Shown one piece after another: positions 1-9,602 of a stretch of DNA of 35,689 nucleotides. The stretch spans positions 1 to 35,689 of the forward strand of contig SKRC01000128.1 in NCBI GenBank assembly GCA_007118695.1. The letters are read 5' to 3'. Below the pieces are notes generated by a model that was not told the origin of the DNA, did not search any database, and was given only the letters and a program-made list of their open reading frames with translations. A program made the position numbers and the translations under genes. Origin of the DNA: Balneolaceae bacterium. GTDB taxonomy: Bacteria; Bacteroidota; Rhodothermia; Balneolales; Balneolaceae. Numbering within the stretch: position 1 is the first letter of the stretch; each line of letters begins with the position of its first letter.

Positions 1-86
1 CATGGCGGTTTGTAACACTTTTCACAGTAAAAGGTTAACCTGCTCTTTTGGCTTATTGTGGAAACTGGATACCGATTTAAATTCAT

Positions 87-119
87 AAAAAAACCTCCGG
101 GTTTTTGAACACCCGGAGG
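87..119 (-). terminator. Intrinsic terminator downstream of clpC
   Basis: A perfect 9-bp stem (CCTCCGGGT with ACCCGGAGG) closes an 8-base loop and is followed on the minus strand by seven T. It lies about 125 bases beyond the clpC stop codon and would end the rpsT-gpmI-clpC transcript. Nothing else is evident in bases 1-243. Confidence 0.85.
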
Positions 120-243
120 CTGGTAATTTTGTTATTAATGTCTTGAAGTCCAGAGAAAGGTAAATCCCGCCATCTTCAGACTTTCTGAGTTCCTGCTAAT
201 AAATAAATGAACCTGAGAAATACAGGGACAGATCCCGGCTGAA

Positions 244-2823
244 TCAGGCCTTGGCTTCTTCTTCAGATTTGGATTCTCCTTCCGTGCCATCCGAGCCGTT
301 GGTATCTTCACTCTTTTCAGCGAGTTCCCAGTCGAATTCGAGCCCGTCGCGTGATTTGTTCATCTTGATTTTGATGACCGATCCGGCCGGATGTTCGGCT
401 CCGAGGATCTCTTCTGCAAGCGGATCTTCCACGTATTTTTGGATAGCTCTTCGGAGGGGGCGTGCACCATATTTCTGATCAAAACCTTTTTCAGAAATAA
501 AGTCTTTGGCACCCTTGGTTAACTCCAAATCATACCCGAGTTCCGAGATACGCTTGAACAGGTCTTCTGCCAGGATATCGATAATGTGGAAGATATCTTT
601 CTGCTCCAGCGGACGGAATGTGATTACATCGTCAATCCGGTTCAGGAATTCAGGGTTAAATACCTTTTTCAGGGCATCCTGGATGGTGGATTTCATCTCC
701 GCATAGTCAAAGGTGCTTTCGCTGGCTGAAAAGCCTATGCCTTTGCCCATGTTTCTGATATCCCTGGCACCGATGTTGGAGGTCATAATGATAATCGTAT
801 TGCGGAAATCGACCTTTCGCCCAAGGCTGTCGGTCAATATCCCGTCATCGAGCACCTGAAGCAGGATATTGAAGACATCGGGGTGTGCCTTTTCTATCTC
901 ATCGAGTAGAACAACACTGTAAGGTTTGCGCCGCACTTTTTCAGTGAGGATACCACCCTCCTCGTACCCCACGTAACCGGGAGGTGCACCTACGAGGCGC
1001 GATACGCTGAATTTCTCCATGTACTCACTCATATCAACCCTGACCAGGGTATCTTCCTTGTCGAACAGGTACTCGGCAAGTACTTTTGCCATCTCGGTTT
1101 TACCTACGCCTGTGGGCCCGAGAAAGATGAAAGAACCAATCGGCCGTGACGGATCCTTCAGGCCTGCACGTGTACGCTGGATCGCTTTGGTCAGTTTGAC
1201 AATGGCTTCATCCTGTCCGATTACTTTTTTAGAGAGCTCTTCCCTCATTTTCAGAAGTTTCTTGCCCTCACTTTGGGTAATCTTGTTGACAGGTACGCCA
1301 CTCATCATGGCTACGACCGAAGCGACATCTTCTTCCTCTACATCATAGACGATGGTTTCGGATTCTTTTTCCCATTTTTTCTGAGCCTGTTCAAGCTCTT
1401 CAATCAGCCGTTTTTCGGTATCGCGCAGCCGGGCTGCTTCCTCGAAGCGCTGTTTTTTCACCATGGAGTTTTTCTCATGGCTGGTCGTCTCTATTTCGGC
1501 TTCCAGGTCAAGGATCTCCTTGGGTACGGTGATATTGGAAAGGTGAACCCTGGCGCCAGCCTCGTCAAGGGCATCTATCGCCTTATCGGGTAAAAAGTGG
1601 TCGGTCACATAGCGGTTTGTCAGTTTTACACACGCCTCAATGGCATTGTCGGTATAGCGCACGCTATGGTGTTTCTCATATTTTCCTTTAATCTGTTTTA
1701 GAATCTCGATGGTCTGTTCCGGAGTTGTAGGCTCCACCATAATTTTCTGGAATCTTCTCTCGAGTGCACCATCTTTTTCAATGTGCTGGCGATATTCATT
1801 GAGTGTGGTAGCACCGATCGCCTGGATTTCACCCCGTGCAAGGGCCGGTTTCAGCATATTGGACGCATCAAGCGACCCGCTTGCTCCGCCGGCGCCGACG
1901 ATAGTGTGGAGCTCGTCGATGAACAGGATCACGTTATCGGTCTTCTCGAGTTCACTCATCACCGCTTTCATCCGTTCCTCGAACTGCCCGCGGTACTTGG
2001 TTCCAGCCACCAGGGCAGCCAGATCCAGGGCTATGACCCGTTTATCGTAGAGTACCCGCGATACCTTGCGTTCAATGATTCGTGAGGCCAGGCCTTCTGC
2101 AATAGCGGTTTTCCCCACACCGGGTTCACCGATCAGCACGGGATTGTTCTTTTTTCGCCGGCTCAAGACCTGAGCTACCCTTTCGATCTCCTTTTCCCGG
2201 CCGATGATAGGGTCCAATTTATCTTCCTCCGCCATCTGAGTCAGATCGCGTCCAAAATTGTCAAGTACAGGTGTTTTCGATTTTTCCATCTTCTTTTCAC
2301 GTGAACTACCAGATTGTTGAGAACCTTTAGACGAAGAGATACTGGCTTTTAAATCACGAACATCCCTGCTGTCATCCTCCCGGGATTTGCCGGATATGAT
2401 GAGGTCAAGTTCTTCCCGCACGGCATCATAGGAGACATTAAACTGCTGGAGAATTTGAGCTGCAATATTTTCTTCATCCCTGAGCAGAGAAAGCAGCAGG
2501 TGCTCAGTACCGATTGTATCGCTTTTATAAAGCTTTGCCTCGAGGTAGGTAATCCGAAGCACTTTTTCGGCTTGTTTTGTCAGCGGGATGTTACCAACGG
2601 TAACCGATCCACCGGTGCCTCGAACAGTATCTTCAATCGTTTTCTTTAGCTTGTAAAGATCACAGTCGAGATTTTTTAAAATGCGTATTGCGACGCCATC
2701 ACCCAGCCTGACGATGCCCAGGATCAGATGTTCCGTACCTATATAGTCGTGACCCAGCCTGAGAGCCTCTTCCCGGCTGAATTGAATTACATCGCGAACT
2801 TTACTTGAAAAATTACCCTCCAT
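244..2823 (-). CDS. clpC: ClpC-type Hsp100 AAA+ unfoldase of the Clp protease
   Basis: This is a hexameric ATP-dependent unfoldase that feeds proteins to ClpP in the cytoplasm. All parts of the family are visible in 859 residues: two N-terminal Clp repeats (about 1-145); a charged linker (about 145-195); AAA domain 1 with Walker A GEPGVGKT (232-239) and Walker B ending in DE (303-304); a UVR-type coiled-coil segment around 440-485, which separates ClpC from ClpA and ClpB; AAA domain 2 with GPTGVGKT (569-576) and Walker B ending in DE (641-642); and a D2-small C-terminal domain. The acidic tail (after about 840) is slightly long for the family. The ATG start has no Shine-Dalgarno sequence. gpmI lies 153 bases upstream, with a promoter-like and palindromic segment between them. 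No ctsR, mcsA or mcsB is nearby. Confidence 0.97.
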   Translation of the reverse strand: MEGNFSSKVRDVIQFSREEALRLGHDYIGTEHLILGIVRLGDGVAIRILKNLDCDLYKLKKTIEDTVRGTGGSVTVGNIPLTKQAEKVLRITYLEAKLYKSDTIGTEHLLLSLLRDEENIAAQILQQFNVSYDAVREELDLIISGKSREDDSRDVRDLKASISSSKGSQQSGSSREKKMEKSKTPVLDNFGRDLTQMAEEDKLDPIIGREKEIERVAQVLSRRKKNNPVLIGEPGVGKTAIAEGLASRIIERKVSRVLYDKRVIALDLAALVAGTKYRGQFEERMKAVMSELEKTDNVILFIDELHTIVGAGGASGSLDASNMLKPALARGEIQAIGATTLNEYRQHIEKDGALERRFQKIMVEPTTPEQTIEILKQIKGKYEKHHSVRYTDNAIEACVKLTNRYVTDHFLPDKAIDALDEAGARVHLSNITVPKEILDLEAEIETTSHEKNSMVKKQRFEEAARLRDTEKRLIEELEQAQKKWEKESETIVYDVEEEDVASVVAMMSGVPVNKITQSEGKKLLKMREELSKKVIGQDEAIVKLTKAIQRTRAGLKDPSRPIGSFIFLGPTGVGKTEMAKVLAEYLFDKEDTLVRVDMSEYMEKFSVSRLVGAPPGYVGYEEGGILTEKVRRKPYSVVLLDEIEKAHPDVFNILLQVLDDGILTDSLGRKVDFRNTIIIMTSNIGARDIRNMGKGIGFSASESTFDYAEMKSTIQDALKKVFNPEFLNRIDDVITFRPLEQKDIFHIIDILAEDLFKRISELGYDLELTKGAKDFISEKGFDQKYGARPLRRAIQKYVEDPLAEEILGAEHPAGSVIKIKMNKSRDGLEFDWELAEKSEDTNGSDGTEGESKSEEEAKA

Positions 2824-2870
2824 GAGTGCTGCCAGAGTTTTATATGGTTAATCTGTCGAATGTAGTAAAC

Positions 2871-2898
2871 GAGTGTATCACTTCTTTAGTTCACACTC
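2871..2898. promoter_or_regulatory. Inverted repeat upstream of clpC (possible operator)
   Basis: GAGTGT (2871-2876) and ACACTC (2893-2898) form an inverted repeat with a 16-base centre, 48-75 bases before the clpC start. On the minus strand just upstream is TACTTTG (2904-2910), close to the Bacteroidota -7 consensus TAnnTTTG. A heat-shock or stress repressor site would fit this position, but no known regulator motif is recognised. Confidence 0.3.
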
Positions 2899-2976
2899 AT
2901 CATCAAAGTAGTGTTGCAGTCGTGCAAATGCAAACAATAACAAGATTAGAAAAGTACAATTTTAAACGCAATCGGG

Positions 2977-4500
2977 TTATTTAAAAAGTGGCGTGCCTGT
3001 CATTTCTTCAGGCTGAGACAGGGCCATCATTTTCAATAGGGTTGGGGCAACATCAGCCAGGATGCCATCGTGCATGGCAACCCCCTCCATTCCGATGAGA
3101 ATCGCCGGCACCAGTGCACTGGTATGTGCGGTGTGGCTGCTGCCGTCGGGCTGTATCATGCAGTCGGCGTTGCCGTGGTCGGCGATCACCAGGATCTTAT
3201 AGCCGTGAGAGCGGGCCGCCTGCACAACTTTTTCTAATTCGCCATCCACCGTTTCTACGGCTTTAATGGCCGCCTCCATCACCCCGGTGTGGCCGACCAT
3301 ATCCGCATTGGCATAGTTGACAACGCCAACCTCAAAACTTTCCTGTTCGATCTGCCCGCACAGTTTTTCAGTTACGCCCGGCGCACTCATTTCGGGCTGC
3401 AAATCGTAGGTCGGTACCTTCGGACTCGGCACCAGTATTCTCTGTTCTCCTTCATACGGGGTCTCGATTCCGCCGTTGAAAAAATAGGTCACATGTGGAT
3501 ATTTTTCGGTTTCAGCAATTCGCAGTTGTTTGATTTTCTGTTGGCTGAGGTATGCACCGAGCGTATTTTTAAGCTCGGCGGGCGGATATGCCACCTCCAC
3601 CCGATTGTTGAATGTGTCGTCGTAGGAGGTAAACGAGGTGTAGTGCAGATCCAGCGGTTCGGTTTTGAATGGAACTTCATCAAACTGCAACAGGGCCTTT
3701 GTCAGCTGTCGTGCACGGTCCCCGCGGATATTAAAGTAGATTACCACATCCCCTTTCCGGATGCGGCTGTTCTGTTTGGTTTCCACAAGGTGAGGCAGAA
3801 TGAATTCATCTGTGATCTCATTCTCATAGGTGTTTTCAAAAACCTCCTTGGCCCCGGTGGATTTTTTCCCTTCCCCATGTACGAGGAGCCGGTAGGCTTT
3901 CTCTGTTCTCTCCCAGCGGTTGTCGCGGTCCATGGCGTAATAACGGCCTACAACCGATGCCACTTCACCGATCCCGGTCTCTGCGGCTTTCTTCTGAAAT
4001 TCCCGGCAGTACTCAAGCCCGCCGTGGGGAGATGTATCGCGCCCATCGGTAAATGCATGGAGGTAAGTGTGCTCCAGGTCGAACATTTTTGCCATTTTAA
4101 GCAGGGCGTAAAGATGGGAATTGTGACTGTGCACACCCCCATCAGAAAAAAGGCCCATAAAATGGATTCTGCCTGTTTCCCCGGCTTTTTGGAAGGCGCG
4201 CACCAGGGCTTCATTCTCAAAAAAGGTTCCTTCGTCAATGTCTTTATTTACTCTCGAGAGTTCTTGCCACACGATGCGGCCGGCTCCGATATTCAGATGG
4301 CCCACTTCGGAATTGCCGAACTGGCCGTCCGGCAGCCCCACGTCCATTCCGCTGGCCGACAGCCTGGAATTGGGGTGGGTTTGAAGCAGTGAGTCGAGAA
4401 AAGGGGTGTGTGCCTTGTCGATTGCGCTAACGGATGGATCTTCCGCTATACCGAATCCATCAAGAATTACCAGCAGCGCTTTGGATGAGCTTGAGGTCAA
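2977..4500 (-). CDS. gpmI: 2,3-bisphosphoglycerate-independent phosphoglycerate mutase
   Basis: The enzyme interconverts 3- and 2-phosphoglycerate in glycolysis and gluconeogenesis, using two Mn2+ ions and a phosphoserine intermediate. The alkaline-phosphatase-fold signatures are present: VILDGFG near the N-terminus (first metal Asp), the nucleophile in FGNSEVGH (Ser64), FTDGRDTSP in the inserted phosphotransferase domain, and IADHGNAD near the C-terminus (metal ligands). The length of 507 residues is normal. The only usable start in the open frame is TTG at 4500, because an in-frame stop lies about ten codons upstream and no ATG or GTG occurs before the first motif. That TTG is 4 bases after the rpsT stop and has no Shine-Dalgarno sequence, so translation is probably coupled to rpsT. 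Confidence 0.96.
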   Translation of the reverse strand: MTSSSSKALLVILDGFGIAEDPSVSAIDKAHTPFLDSLLQTHPNSRLSASGMDVGLPDGQFGNSEVGHLNIGAGRIVWQELSRVNKDIDEGTFFENEALVRAFQKAGETGRIHFMGLFSDGGVHSHNSHLYALLKMAKMFDLEHTYLHAFTDGRDTSPHGGLEYCREFQKKAAETGIGEVASVVGRYYAMDRDNRWERTEKAYRLLVHGEGKKSTGAKEVFENTYENEITDEFILPHLVETKQNSRIRKGDVVIYFNIRGDRARQLTKALLQFDEVPFKTEPLDLHYTSFTSYDDTFNNRVEVAYPPAELKNTLGAYLSQQKIKQLRIAETEKYPHVTYFFNGGIETPYEGEQRILVPSPKVPTYDLQPEMSAPGVTEKLCGQIEQESFEVGVVNYANADMVGHTGVMEAAIKAVETVDGELEKVVQAARSHGYKILVIADHGNADCMIQPDGSSHTAHTSALVPAILIGMEGVAMHDGILADVAPTLLKMMALSQPEEMTGTPLFK

Positions 4501-4504
4501 GTGT

Positions 4505-4756
4505 TCAGAGATTATTAACGTGCTTGGTTAACCTGGCTTTCTTCCTGGCGGCGTTATTGGGGTGTATAACCCCTTTGTTGGCCATTTTGTCGATGTGAGA
4601 GACAGCCGGCTTCAAGTGCTTTTCAGCCTCTTTTTTCTCGGTTGATGAGAGTACGTTTTTAATCAGTGTGCGCATTTTAGAACGCCGAACCCGGTTGTGG
4701 TTGCGGCGCTTTTCATTTTGGCGCATCCGTTTAATGGCAGATTTATGTTGTGGCAT
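4505..4756 (-). CDS. rpsT: 30S ribosomal protein S20
   Basis: S20 binds the 5' domain of 16S rRNA early in 30S assembly. The 83-residue Lys/Arg-rich helical protein opens with the family pattern MPQHKSAIKRMRQNEKRR, and its C-terminal half contains the conserved segment around GVIHPNNAARKKARL. It is the first gene of a minus-strand run with gpmI and clpC and diverges from cmk. The bases before the ATG are A/T-rich with no Shine-Dalgarno sequence, as is usual for ribosomal protein genes in Bacteroidota. Confidence 0.96.
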   Translation of the reverse strand: MPQHKSAIKRMRQNEKRRNHNRVRRSKMRTLIKNVLSSTEKKEAEKHLKPAVSHIDKMANKGVIHPNNAARKKARLTKHVNNL

Positions 4757-4820
4757 AATTTGTTTGTGTCAATTTAATACGCGAATTTTCAAAGATCCCA
4801 AATTTAAAGCTTATCCATTC

Positions 4821-4826
4821 ATTATA
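4821..4826 (-). promoter_or_regulatory. Possible -10 element for rpsT
   Basis: The minus strand reads TATAAT here, 65 bases before the rpsT ATG, inside the 124-base divergent spacer between rpsT and cmk. No convincing -35 partner is seen, so this is only a candidate. Confidence 0.3.
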
Positions 4827-4880
4827 CAAGAATAGGATTGATAATTATGCAGATAAAATTTAATTTAACCGGTCTCTGAG

Positions 4881-5549
4881 ATGATCATTGTAATCGATGG
4901 CCTCTCCGGTTCGGGAAAAAGTTCAACAGCAAAGGCTGTTGCCGAACGACTGGGTATTCAATATCTGGACTCGGGAGCTCTTTACAGGGCTGCAACGTAT
5001 CTCTGGCTGGCAGCAGACCAACATAAGGAGAAGTTCTTTGAAATCCTGTCATCAAAAGATATTGAGTTTGAATACAATGACAACCGCTTCGTGGTTTATC
5101 TCGACGGGGAGGATGTCAGTATAGAGATTCGAAAACAACAAATATCCGAGCATGTGAGTAAAGTGGCCGCAATGCCTGAAGTAAGGCAGTTTGTGAACAA
5201 ACTGATGCGGCAGGCCGTAAAGAGCGGCCATTTTATTGCCGACGGCCGGGATCTCGGCTCTGCCGTTTTCCCGGATGCTGACCTGAAATTTTTTATGGAA
5301 GCGTCCATCGATGCCAGGGCGAAACGCAGGCATGCGGAGCTGGCCGGTGAAGGTGAAACGGTGTCGCTCGATGAAGTGAAAGAGAATCTCAAGGCACGGG
5401 ATTCCGTTGACAAGGCGCGTAAAGTGGATCCGCTGGTAAAGCCGAAAGACGCTTATGTGATCGATACCACAACAAAATCATTTGATGAACAGGTCATGGA
5501 GATCAGCTCCGTTATCACAGAAAGATTATTAACAAACAAAAACCAATAA
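4881..5549 (+). CDS. cmk: Cytidylate kinase (CMP/dCMP kinase)
   Basis: The enzyme phosphorylates CMP and dCMP to the diphosphates, recycling cytidine nucleotides. The P-loop GLSGSGKSS is at residues 7-15, followed by LDSGALYRA, the CMP-binding segment typical of bacterial Cmk. The DGRDLG motif (about residue 122) and the Arg-rich lid region after it are intact. At 222 residues it is full length. It lies 50 bases upstream of rpsA on the same strand; the cmk-rpsA pair is conserved across many bacteria. No clear Shine-Dalgarno sequence precedes the ATG. Confidence 0.96.
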   Translation: MIIVIDGLSGSGKSSTAKAVAERLGIQYLDSGALYRAATYLWLAADQHKEKFFEILSSKDIEFEYNDNRFVVYLDGEDVSIEIRKQQISEHVSKVAAMPEVRQFVNKLMRQAVKSGHFIADGRDLGSAVFPDADLKFFMEASIDARAKRRHAELAGEGETVSLDEVKENLKARDSVDKARKVDPLVKPKDAYVIDTTTKSFDEQVMEISSVITERLLTNKNQ

Positions 5550-5599
5550 CCCTTATCCCCCTGACGGTAGTCGGGGCGGTATTTTTAATCGAAACATAA

Positions 5600-7633
5600 A
5601 TGACAGAAGATCTAAAACAGGAAACCAAAAACACAGAAGAAGCAGAAGAGCAGGATCTGGATTCAGCATCCGCTGAAAAAAAAGAAGTTGTTGAAGAAAC
5701 TGTGGAAGTAGAGAAGACAGACGAAACAGACTCTGCTGAAACAGAAACAGACACTGCGACTACAAATCAAGAGTTGGAAGAAGAAGCGGATCAGGAAGAA
5801 GAAGCGGTCATCGAAGAGGAACTCCCAACCTTCACGGGAGAAGTTGCCGATGAGGTGTTTACCTATGATCAATTGCAGGCTGCATCGGATGACTATTCCG
5901 ACGATGAGTTTAATCAGCTTGCCAGCATGTATGAAGATACCCTCAATGAAATTGAGGAGAAGGAGATTGTAACCGGTATCGTTGTATCTGTAGATGAGAA
6001 GTATGTGGTTGTGGATATCGGCTTCAAATCGGAAGGAATTGTACCTGTAAACGAATTTTCAAATAAGGTAATTGAAAACCTTCGCCCCGGAGATGAAGTT
6101 GAAGTTTTCCTGGACCGGGTGGAAGATCGCGAAGGCCAGCTTATACTCTCACGCCGCAAGGCCGACATCCTGCAGGCATGGGAAACCATTGAAAAAGCCC
6201 ATGAAACAGGGGAAGTGATTGAAGGCCATATCCAGCGCCGAATCAAAGGTGGAATGGTCGTGGATGTATTCGGCATCGATGCATTCCTGCCGGGATCGCA
6301 AATTGATGTGCGGCCGGTCAGGGATTTTGACGCATATGTCGGAAAAACCATGGAATTCCAGGTAGTGAAACTCAACATGCAGGCGGAGAATGTTGTTGTA
6401 TCCCACAGGGCATTGATTGAGTCGGACCTGGAAGAACAACGGGAAGAGATTCTCGATTCAATCGAATCCGGCCAGGTACTGGAAGGGATTGTCAAAAACA
6501 TCACCGACTTCGGCGTCTTTATTGACCTCGGCGGTGTTGACGGCCTGCTGCATATTACCGACCTCTCATGGGGACGCGTAGAGCATCCCGAAGAGATCGT
6601 GCGGCTTGACCAGCGCATGAATGTGGCGGTGATTGATTTCGATGAGAATTCGAAACGAGTTTCCCTTGGCCTTAAGCAGCTTCAGCCGCATCCGTGGGAC
6701 GATATCCATGTGAAATACCCGGAAAATATGAGGGTGCAGGGACGAGTAGTTTCCATCGCAGATTATGGGGCCTTTATCGAACTTGAAAAAGGAGTTGAAG
6801 GGTTGATCCATATCAGCGAGATGTCCTGGACGCAGCATATCAAGCACCCCTCACAACTGGTAGAGAAAAACGACATTATTGAATGTGTTGTACTCAACAT
6901 CAACGAAGATGAGAAGAAGATTTCACTGGGCGTGAAACAGCTTGAAAAAGATCCCTGGGAAGATCTGCTCGACCGTTACCCGATCGGGTCCAAGCACAAG
7001 GGGACTGTTCGAAACCTGACCAACTTTGGTGTCTTTGTGGAGCTGGAGCCGGGTATCGACGGACTCATTCATGTGTCGGACCTGAGCTGGACCGAAAAAG
7101 TGGAGCATCCCAATGAAGTGGTTGAAAAAGGACAGGAAATCGAGGTCGTTGTACTGGCTGTAGATTTCGACAACCGCAGGATTACACTTGGCCACAAGCA
7201 GGTGGATGAAAACCCCTGGGAGAAATATGCTGAAAACTACGGCCCCGGTTCAAAGGTAGAAGGCAAGGTTTCAAAAATTACCGATAAAGGTATGTTTATT
7301 GAGCTTGAGCTAGGCGTTGATGCATTCCTGCCGAAGGACAAACTTTCCGAACCTGTTGAAGATTTGAGCGAGGCGTTTAGCGACGGGGATACCGTGGAAG
7401 GCTATGTCATTGAGTTCGATGAACCGAGCAAAACCATTGAGCTTTCACAGCTTGAGGAAGATACCAAGCAGACCAAGCCCAAGAAAAAGTCTTCCGATAA
7501 GAAGAAAAAGGATTCCGTGGAAACGGGCACTCCTACATTGGGTGAAGTTTCCGGATTGGCCGAGAAGCTGGCCGAAAAAGAGAAGAACGATAAGGACAAG
7601 GATAAGGATGAGGCGGACAAGGATAAGTCGTAA
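5600..7633 (+). CDS. rpsA: 30S ribosomal protein S1, six S1 domains with charged tails
   Basis: S1 delivers mRNA to the 30S subunit. Six OB-fold S1 repeats can be traced, beginning near EIVTGIVV, GEVIEGHI, GQVLEGIV, MRVQGRVV, GSKHKGTV and GSKVEGKV. Repeats 3-5 carry the canonical DGLLHITDLSW-like loop; repeats 1, 2 and 6 are more divergent, as in other S1 proteins. Two additions make it 677 residues rather than about 560: a strongly acidic N-terminal extension (about residues 1-100, Glu/Asp/Thr-rich) and a Lys/Asp/Glu-rich low-complexity C-terminus (about 625-677). Extended acidic N-termini occur in Bacteroidota S1. The ATG has no Shine-Dalgarno sequence; a small hairpin (5560-5578) sits in the spacer after cmk. 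A terminator follows. Confidence 0.96.
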   Translation: MTEDLKQETKNTEEAEEQDLDSASAEKKEVVEETVEVEKTDETDSAETETDTATTNQELEEEADQEEEAVIEEELPTFTGEVADEVFTYDQLQAASDDYSDDEFNQLASMYEDTLNEIEEKEIVTGIVVSVDEKYVVVDIGFKSEGIVPVNEFSNKVIENLRPGDEVEVFLDRVEDREGQLILSRRKADILQAWETIEKAHETGEVIEGHIQRRIKGGMVVDVFGIDAFLPGSQIDVRPVRDFDAYVGKTMEFQVVKLNMQAENVVVSHRALIESDLEEQREEILDSIESGQVLEGIVKNITDFGVFIDLGGVDGLLHITDLSWGRVEHPEEIVRLDQRMNVAVIDFDENSKRVSLGLKQLQPHPWDDIHVKYPENMRVQGRVVSIADYGAFIELEKGVEGLIHISEMSWTQHIKHPSQLVEKNDIIECVVLNINEDEKKISLGVKQLEKDPWEDLLDRYPIGSKHKGTVRNLTNFGVFVELEPGIDGLIHVSDLSWTEKVEHPNEVVEKGQEIEVVVLAVDFDNRRITLGHKQVDENPWEKYAENYGPGSKVEGKVSKITDKGMFIELELGVDAFLPKDKLSEPVEDLSEAFSDGDTVEGYVIEFDEPSKTIELSQLEEDTKQTKPKKKSSDKKKKDSVETGTPTLGEVSGLAEKLAEKEKNDKDKDKDEADKDKS

Positions 7634-7673
7634 CAGCCCCGTCCAGATCTCAACTGACCCTATTTACAAAAAT

Positions 7674-7706
7674 GGCACCCTGATACGTTCATTGGGGTGC
7701 CTTTTT
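7674..7706 (+). terminator. Intrinsic terminator of cmk-rpsA
   Basis: GGCACCC pairs with GGGTGCC across a loop of about 14 bases and is followed by five T. It lies 40 bases after the rpsA stop and touches the stop codon of the convergent gene at 7705. Confidence 0.8.
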
Positions 7707-7956
7707 AATTTTCAATATAAAAATATACGGTTTTGTTCTGAGGATCTTTATTACTCTTAATATTTTTATCCTCTTCCCTGTTAATGGTATAAATTATATT
7801 GCGCATTGAATTCAACTCTCGTTCATCAGAGTACTTTACCCGTAATGCATCGCCACCTGGTTTAAGCTTTCTAACGGCATCAATTAACGGTTGATACTTT
7901 GAAGAGCTGCTCCTGGACACTTTGACTTTCGATTTTGGGACAATTTTTACTTTCAT
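7705..7956 (-). CDS. Small basic protein of unknown function
   Basis: I do not recognise this 83-residue protein. It has a Lys/Ser/Arg-rich N-terminus (about 1-20), then a segment KYQPLIDAVRKLKPGGDALRV that looks like a helix followed by a strand, a probable second helix around ELNSMRNIIYTINRE, and a short hydrophobic end VYFYIEN. The layout resembles a small alpha/beta nucleic-acid-binding module, but that is only an impression. AG-rich bases before the ATG (TAGAAAG) could serve as a weak ribosome-binding site. It is downstream of moxR on the same strand with a 73-base gap and converges with rpsA. Codon use looks slightly more AT-rich than its neighbours. Confidence 0.7.
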   Translation of the reverse strand: MKVKIVPKSKVKVSRSSSSKYQPLIDAVRKLKPGGDALRVKYSDERELNSMRNIIYTINREEDKNIKSNKDPQNKTVYFYIEN

Positions 7957-8029
7957 CTTTCTACGAGTTCGTTAAGTACTATATCTTAATCAACTCATTA
8001 ATACTTAATAACTCAAATCTATCTAAATG

Positions 8030-9028
8030 TCAAGGCACTTGTATGGTAGAAAGTATGTTTTGAACAATATCTTCAGGTGTAATATTCTCTGCTTCAGCTT
8101 CAAAAGTAGGTATAATCCGGTGTCGTAAAACATCCATGGCAATTACACGGATATCTTCAGGAGTAACATATGCGCGATGTTCCATAAACGCATGAGCCCT
8201 GGCGGTGAGATTCAGGTTGATTGTTGCCCGCGGAGACGCCCCGAAGCTGATCAGATCGCTTAATTTTTCCAACCCGTATTGCTCCGGATTTCTGGTTGCA
8301 AACACCAGGTCAATGATATACTGTTCAACTTTCTCGTCGATGTATATTTCATTGATCACTTTGCGGGCTTCCAGTATCTTTTGCGGATCGATGACCGGTT
8401 TGAGTGCGACCTTGTTACCGGTTTTGGCCATGCGGCGCATAATTTCCAGCTCCTCCTTTTCCGTTGGATAGGTTACATTGATCTTGAGCATGAAACGATC
8501 TACCTGAGCTTCAGGCAGCGGGTAGGTTCCTTCCTGCTCCACCGGGTTCTGGGTGGCCAGTACCAGAAACGGCTGCTCCAGTTTGTAGGTGGTCTCACCG
8601 ATCGTCACCTGCAGCTCCTGCATGGCCTCAAGAAGGGCGCTCTGAACTTTTGCAGGTGAGCGGTTGATCTCATCAGCCAGGATGATATTTGAAAAAATTG
8701 GCCCTTTTTTAACGGTAAATTCACCTTCTTTTTGATTGTAAATCAATGTACCGATGAGGTCGGCCGGGAGCAAATCGGGCGTAAATTGTATCCGCTGAAA
8801 TTGGGTGTTGATTACGGTGGCCAGCGAGGAAACCGTCAGGGTTTTGGCCAGTCCCGGAACTCCTTCCAGCAAGACGTGTCCGTCGGCGAGAAGCCCGATC
8901 AACAACCGGTCGATCATATATTTTTGACCGACAATTACCTTGTTTAATTCTTCATAAATTTCATCAATAAAAAGACTGGATTTCTCAATCTTTTCACCGA
9001 GAGCCTGCATATCAAGGTTGTTACTCAT
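8030..9028 (-). CDS. MoxR-family AAA+ ATPase
   Basis: MoxR ATPases act as chaperones that help mature or regulate partner complexes, usually von Willebrand A-domain proteins. Residues 56-63 (GVPGLAKT) are the family Walker A, 115-120 (IILADE) the Walker B, followed by INRSPAKVQSALLEAMQE. The sensor region LATQNPVEQEGTYPLPEAQVD is intact, and the C-terminal lid is present. Length (332 residues) is normal for the MRP subfamily. The usual downstream DUF58 and VWA-domain genes are missing here; only the 83-residue unknown follows, so partners must lie elsewhere. The ATG lacks a Shine-Dalgarno sequence. Confidence 0.92.
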   Translation of the reverse strand: MSNNLDMQALGEKIEKSSLFIDEIYEELNKVIVGQKYMIDRLLIGLLADGHVLLEGVPGLAKTLTVSSLATVINTQFQRIQFTPDLLPADLIGTLIYNQKEGEFTVKKGPIFSNIILADEINRSPAKVQSALLEAMQELQVTIGETTYKLEQPFLVLATQNPVEQEGTYPLPEAQVDRFMLKINVTYPTEKEELEIMRRMAKTGNKVALKPVIDPQKILEARKVINEIYIDEKVEQYIIDLVFATRNPEQYGLEKLSDLISFGASPRATINLNLTARAHAFMEHRAYVTPEDIRVIAMDVLRHRIIPTFEAEAENITPEDIVQNILSTIQVP

Positions 9029-9602
9029 TACAATAGGGTTAGATTATTGATTTACATTTATTTGATGATTAACCGCGTCATGCCATCTGTTTGATGCCTG
9101 CATTTTCCGAATGGAACTGGCGGTGATGAATAATGCAGGCTAAAAGAACAAATTAAACAGAAAATGTGCAACGATGTTTACAAACCATTTTAACCTAAAT
9201 TGGGGTTACTGCTTTTTGGGGTTTGGAACCGGCTATTGTCATTACGGACACATCACTGATTTTCGGGCAAGCCTGTGAATCACAAGATCAGGCCAGGCAC
9301 TGGTCTGCAACATCAAGCTGGGCCAGGCCACAAGATTACACCAGCCATTGAGCCGAAAATCAAGCCGCACAGGAATCGTAACATCAAGCCGGCCGGTTTA
9401 CCGCAAAACAAACAACAATCAGCCGGCAGCTGCATAGCCAACGGGCAAACGGCCGTTTTAGCTTGCAAAAAGAACCGGTGCATGAAACAAAATTCTGTCT
9501 ATTTGGTTTAACAAGTAGTGTTTGTCTGCATGTGCGTCTGCTTGCTAGTGATACAACCATTAAATTCGTTTAGCAGCAACGATACTGTCAGCCGCAGGTC
9601 AT

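Noticed and set aside
1-3. ATG on the minus strand at the very edge, a possible start of a gene lying to the left
   Set aside because: Only three bases of the supposed gene are visible, and no ribosome-binding site precedes it.
3289-4392. 367-codon plus-strand open frame opposite gpmI
   Set aside because: It is the antisense shadow of a well-conserved gpmI; the long frame reflects codon bias on the opposite strand.
5560-5578. Hairpin in the cmk-rpsA spacer as a terminator
   Set aside because: The 7-bp bulged stem is followed by only a short T run after CGGTA, and rpsA begins 22 bases later; attenuation is possible but unsupported.
9275-9511. 78-codon plus-strand open frame in the moxR-ftsZ spacer
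   Set aside because: Its basic, His/Gln/Pro-rich sequence follows degenerate 18-base DNA repeats, there is no Shine-Dalgarno sequence, and no domain is recognisable.
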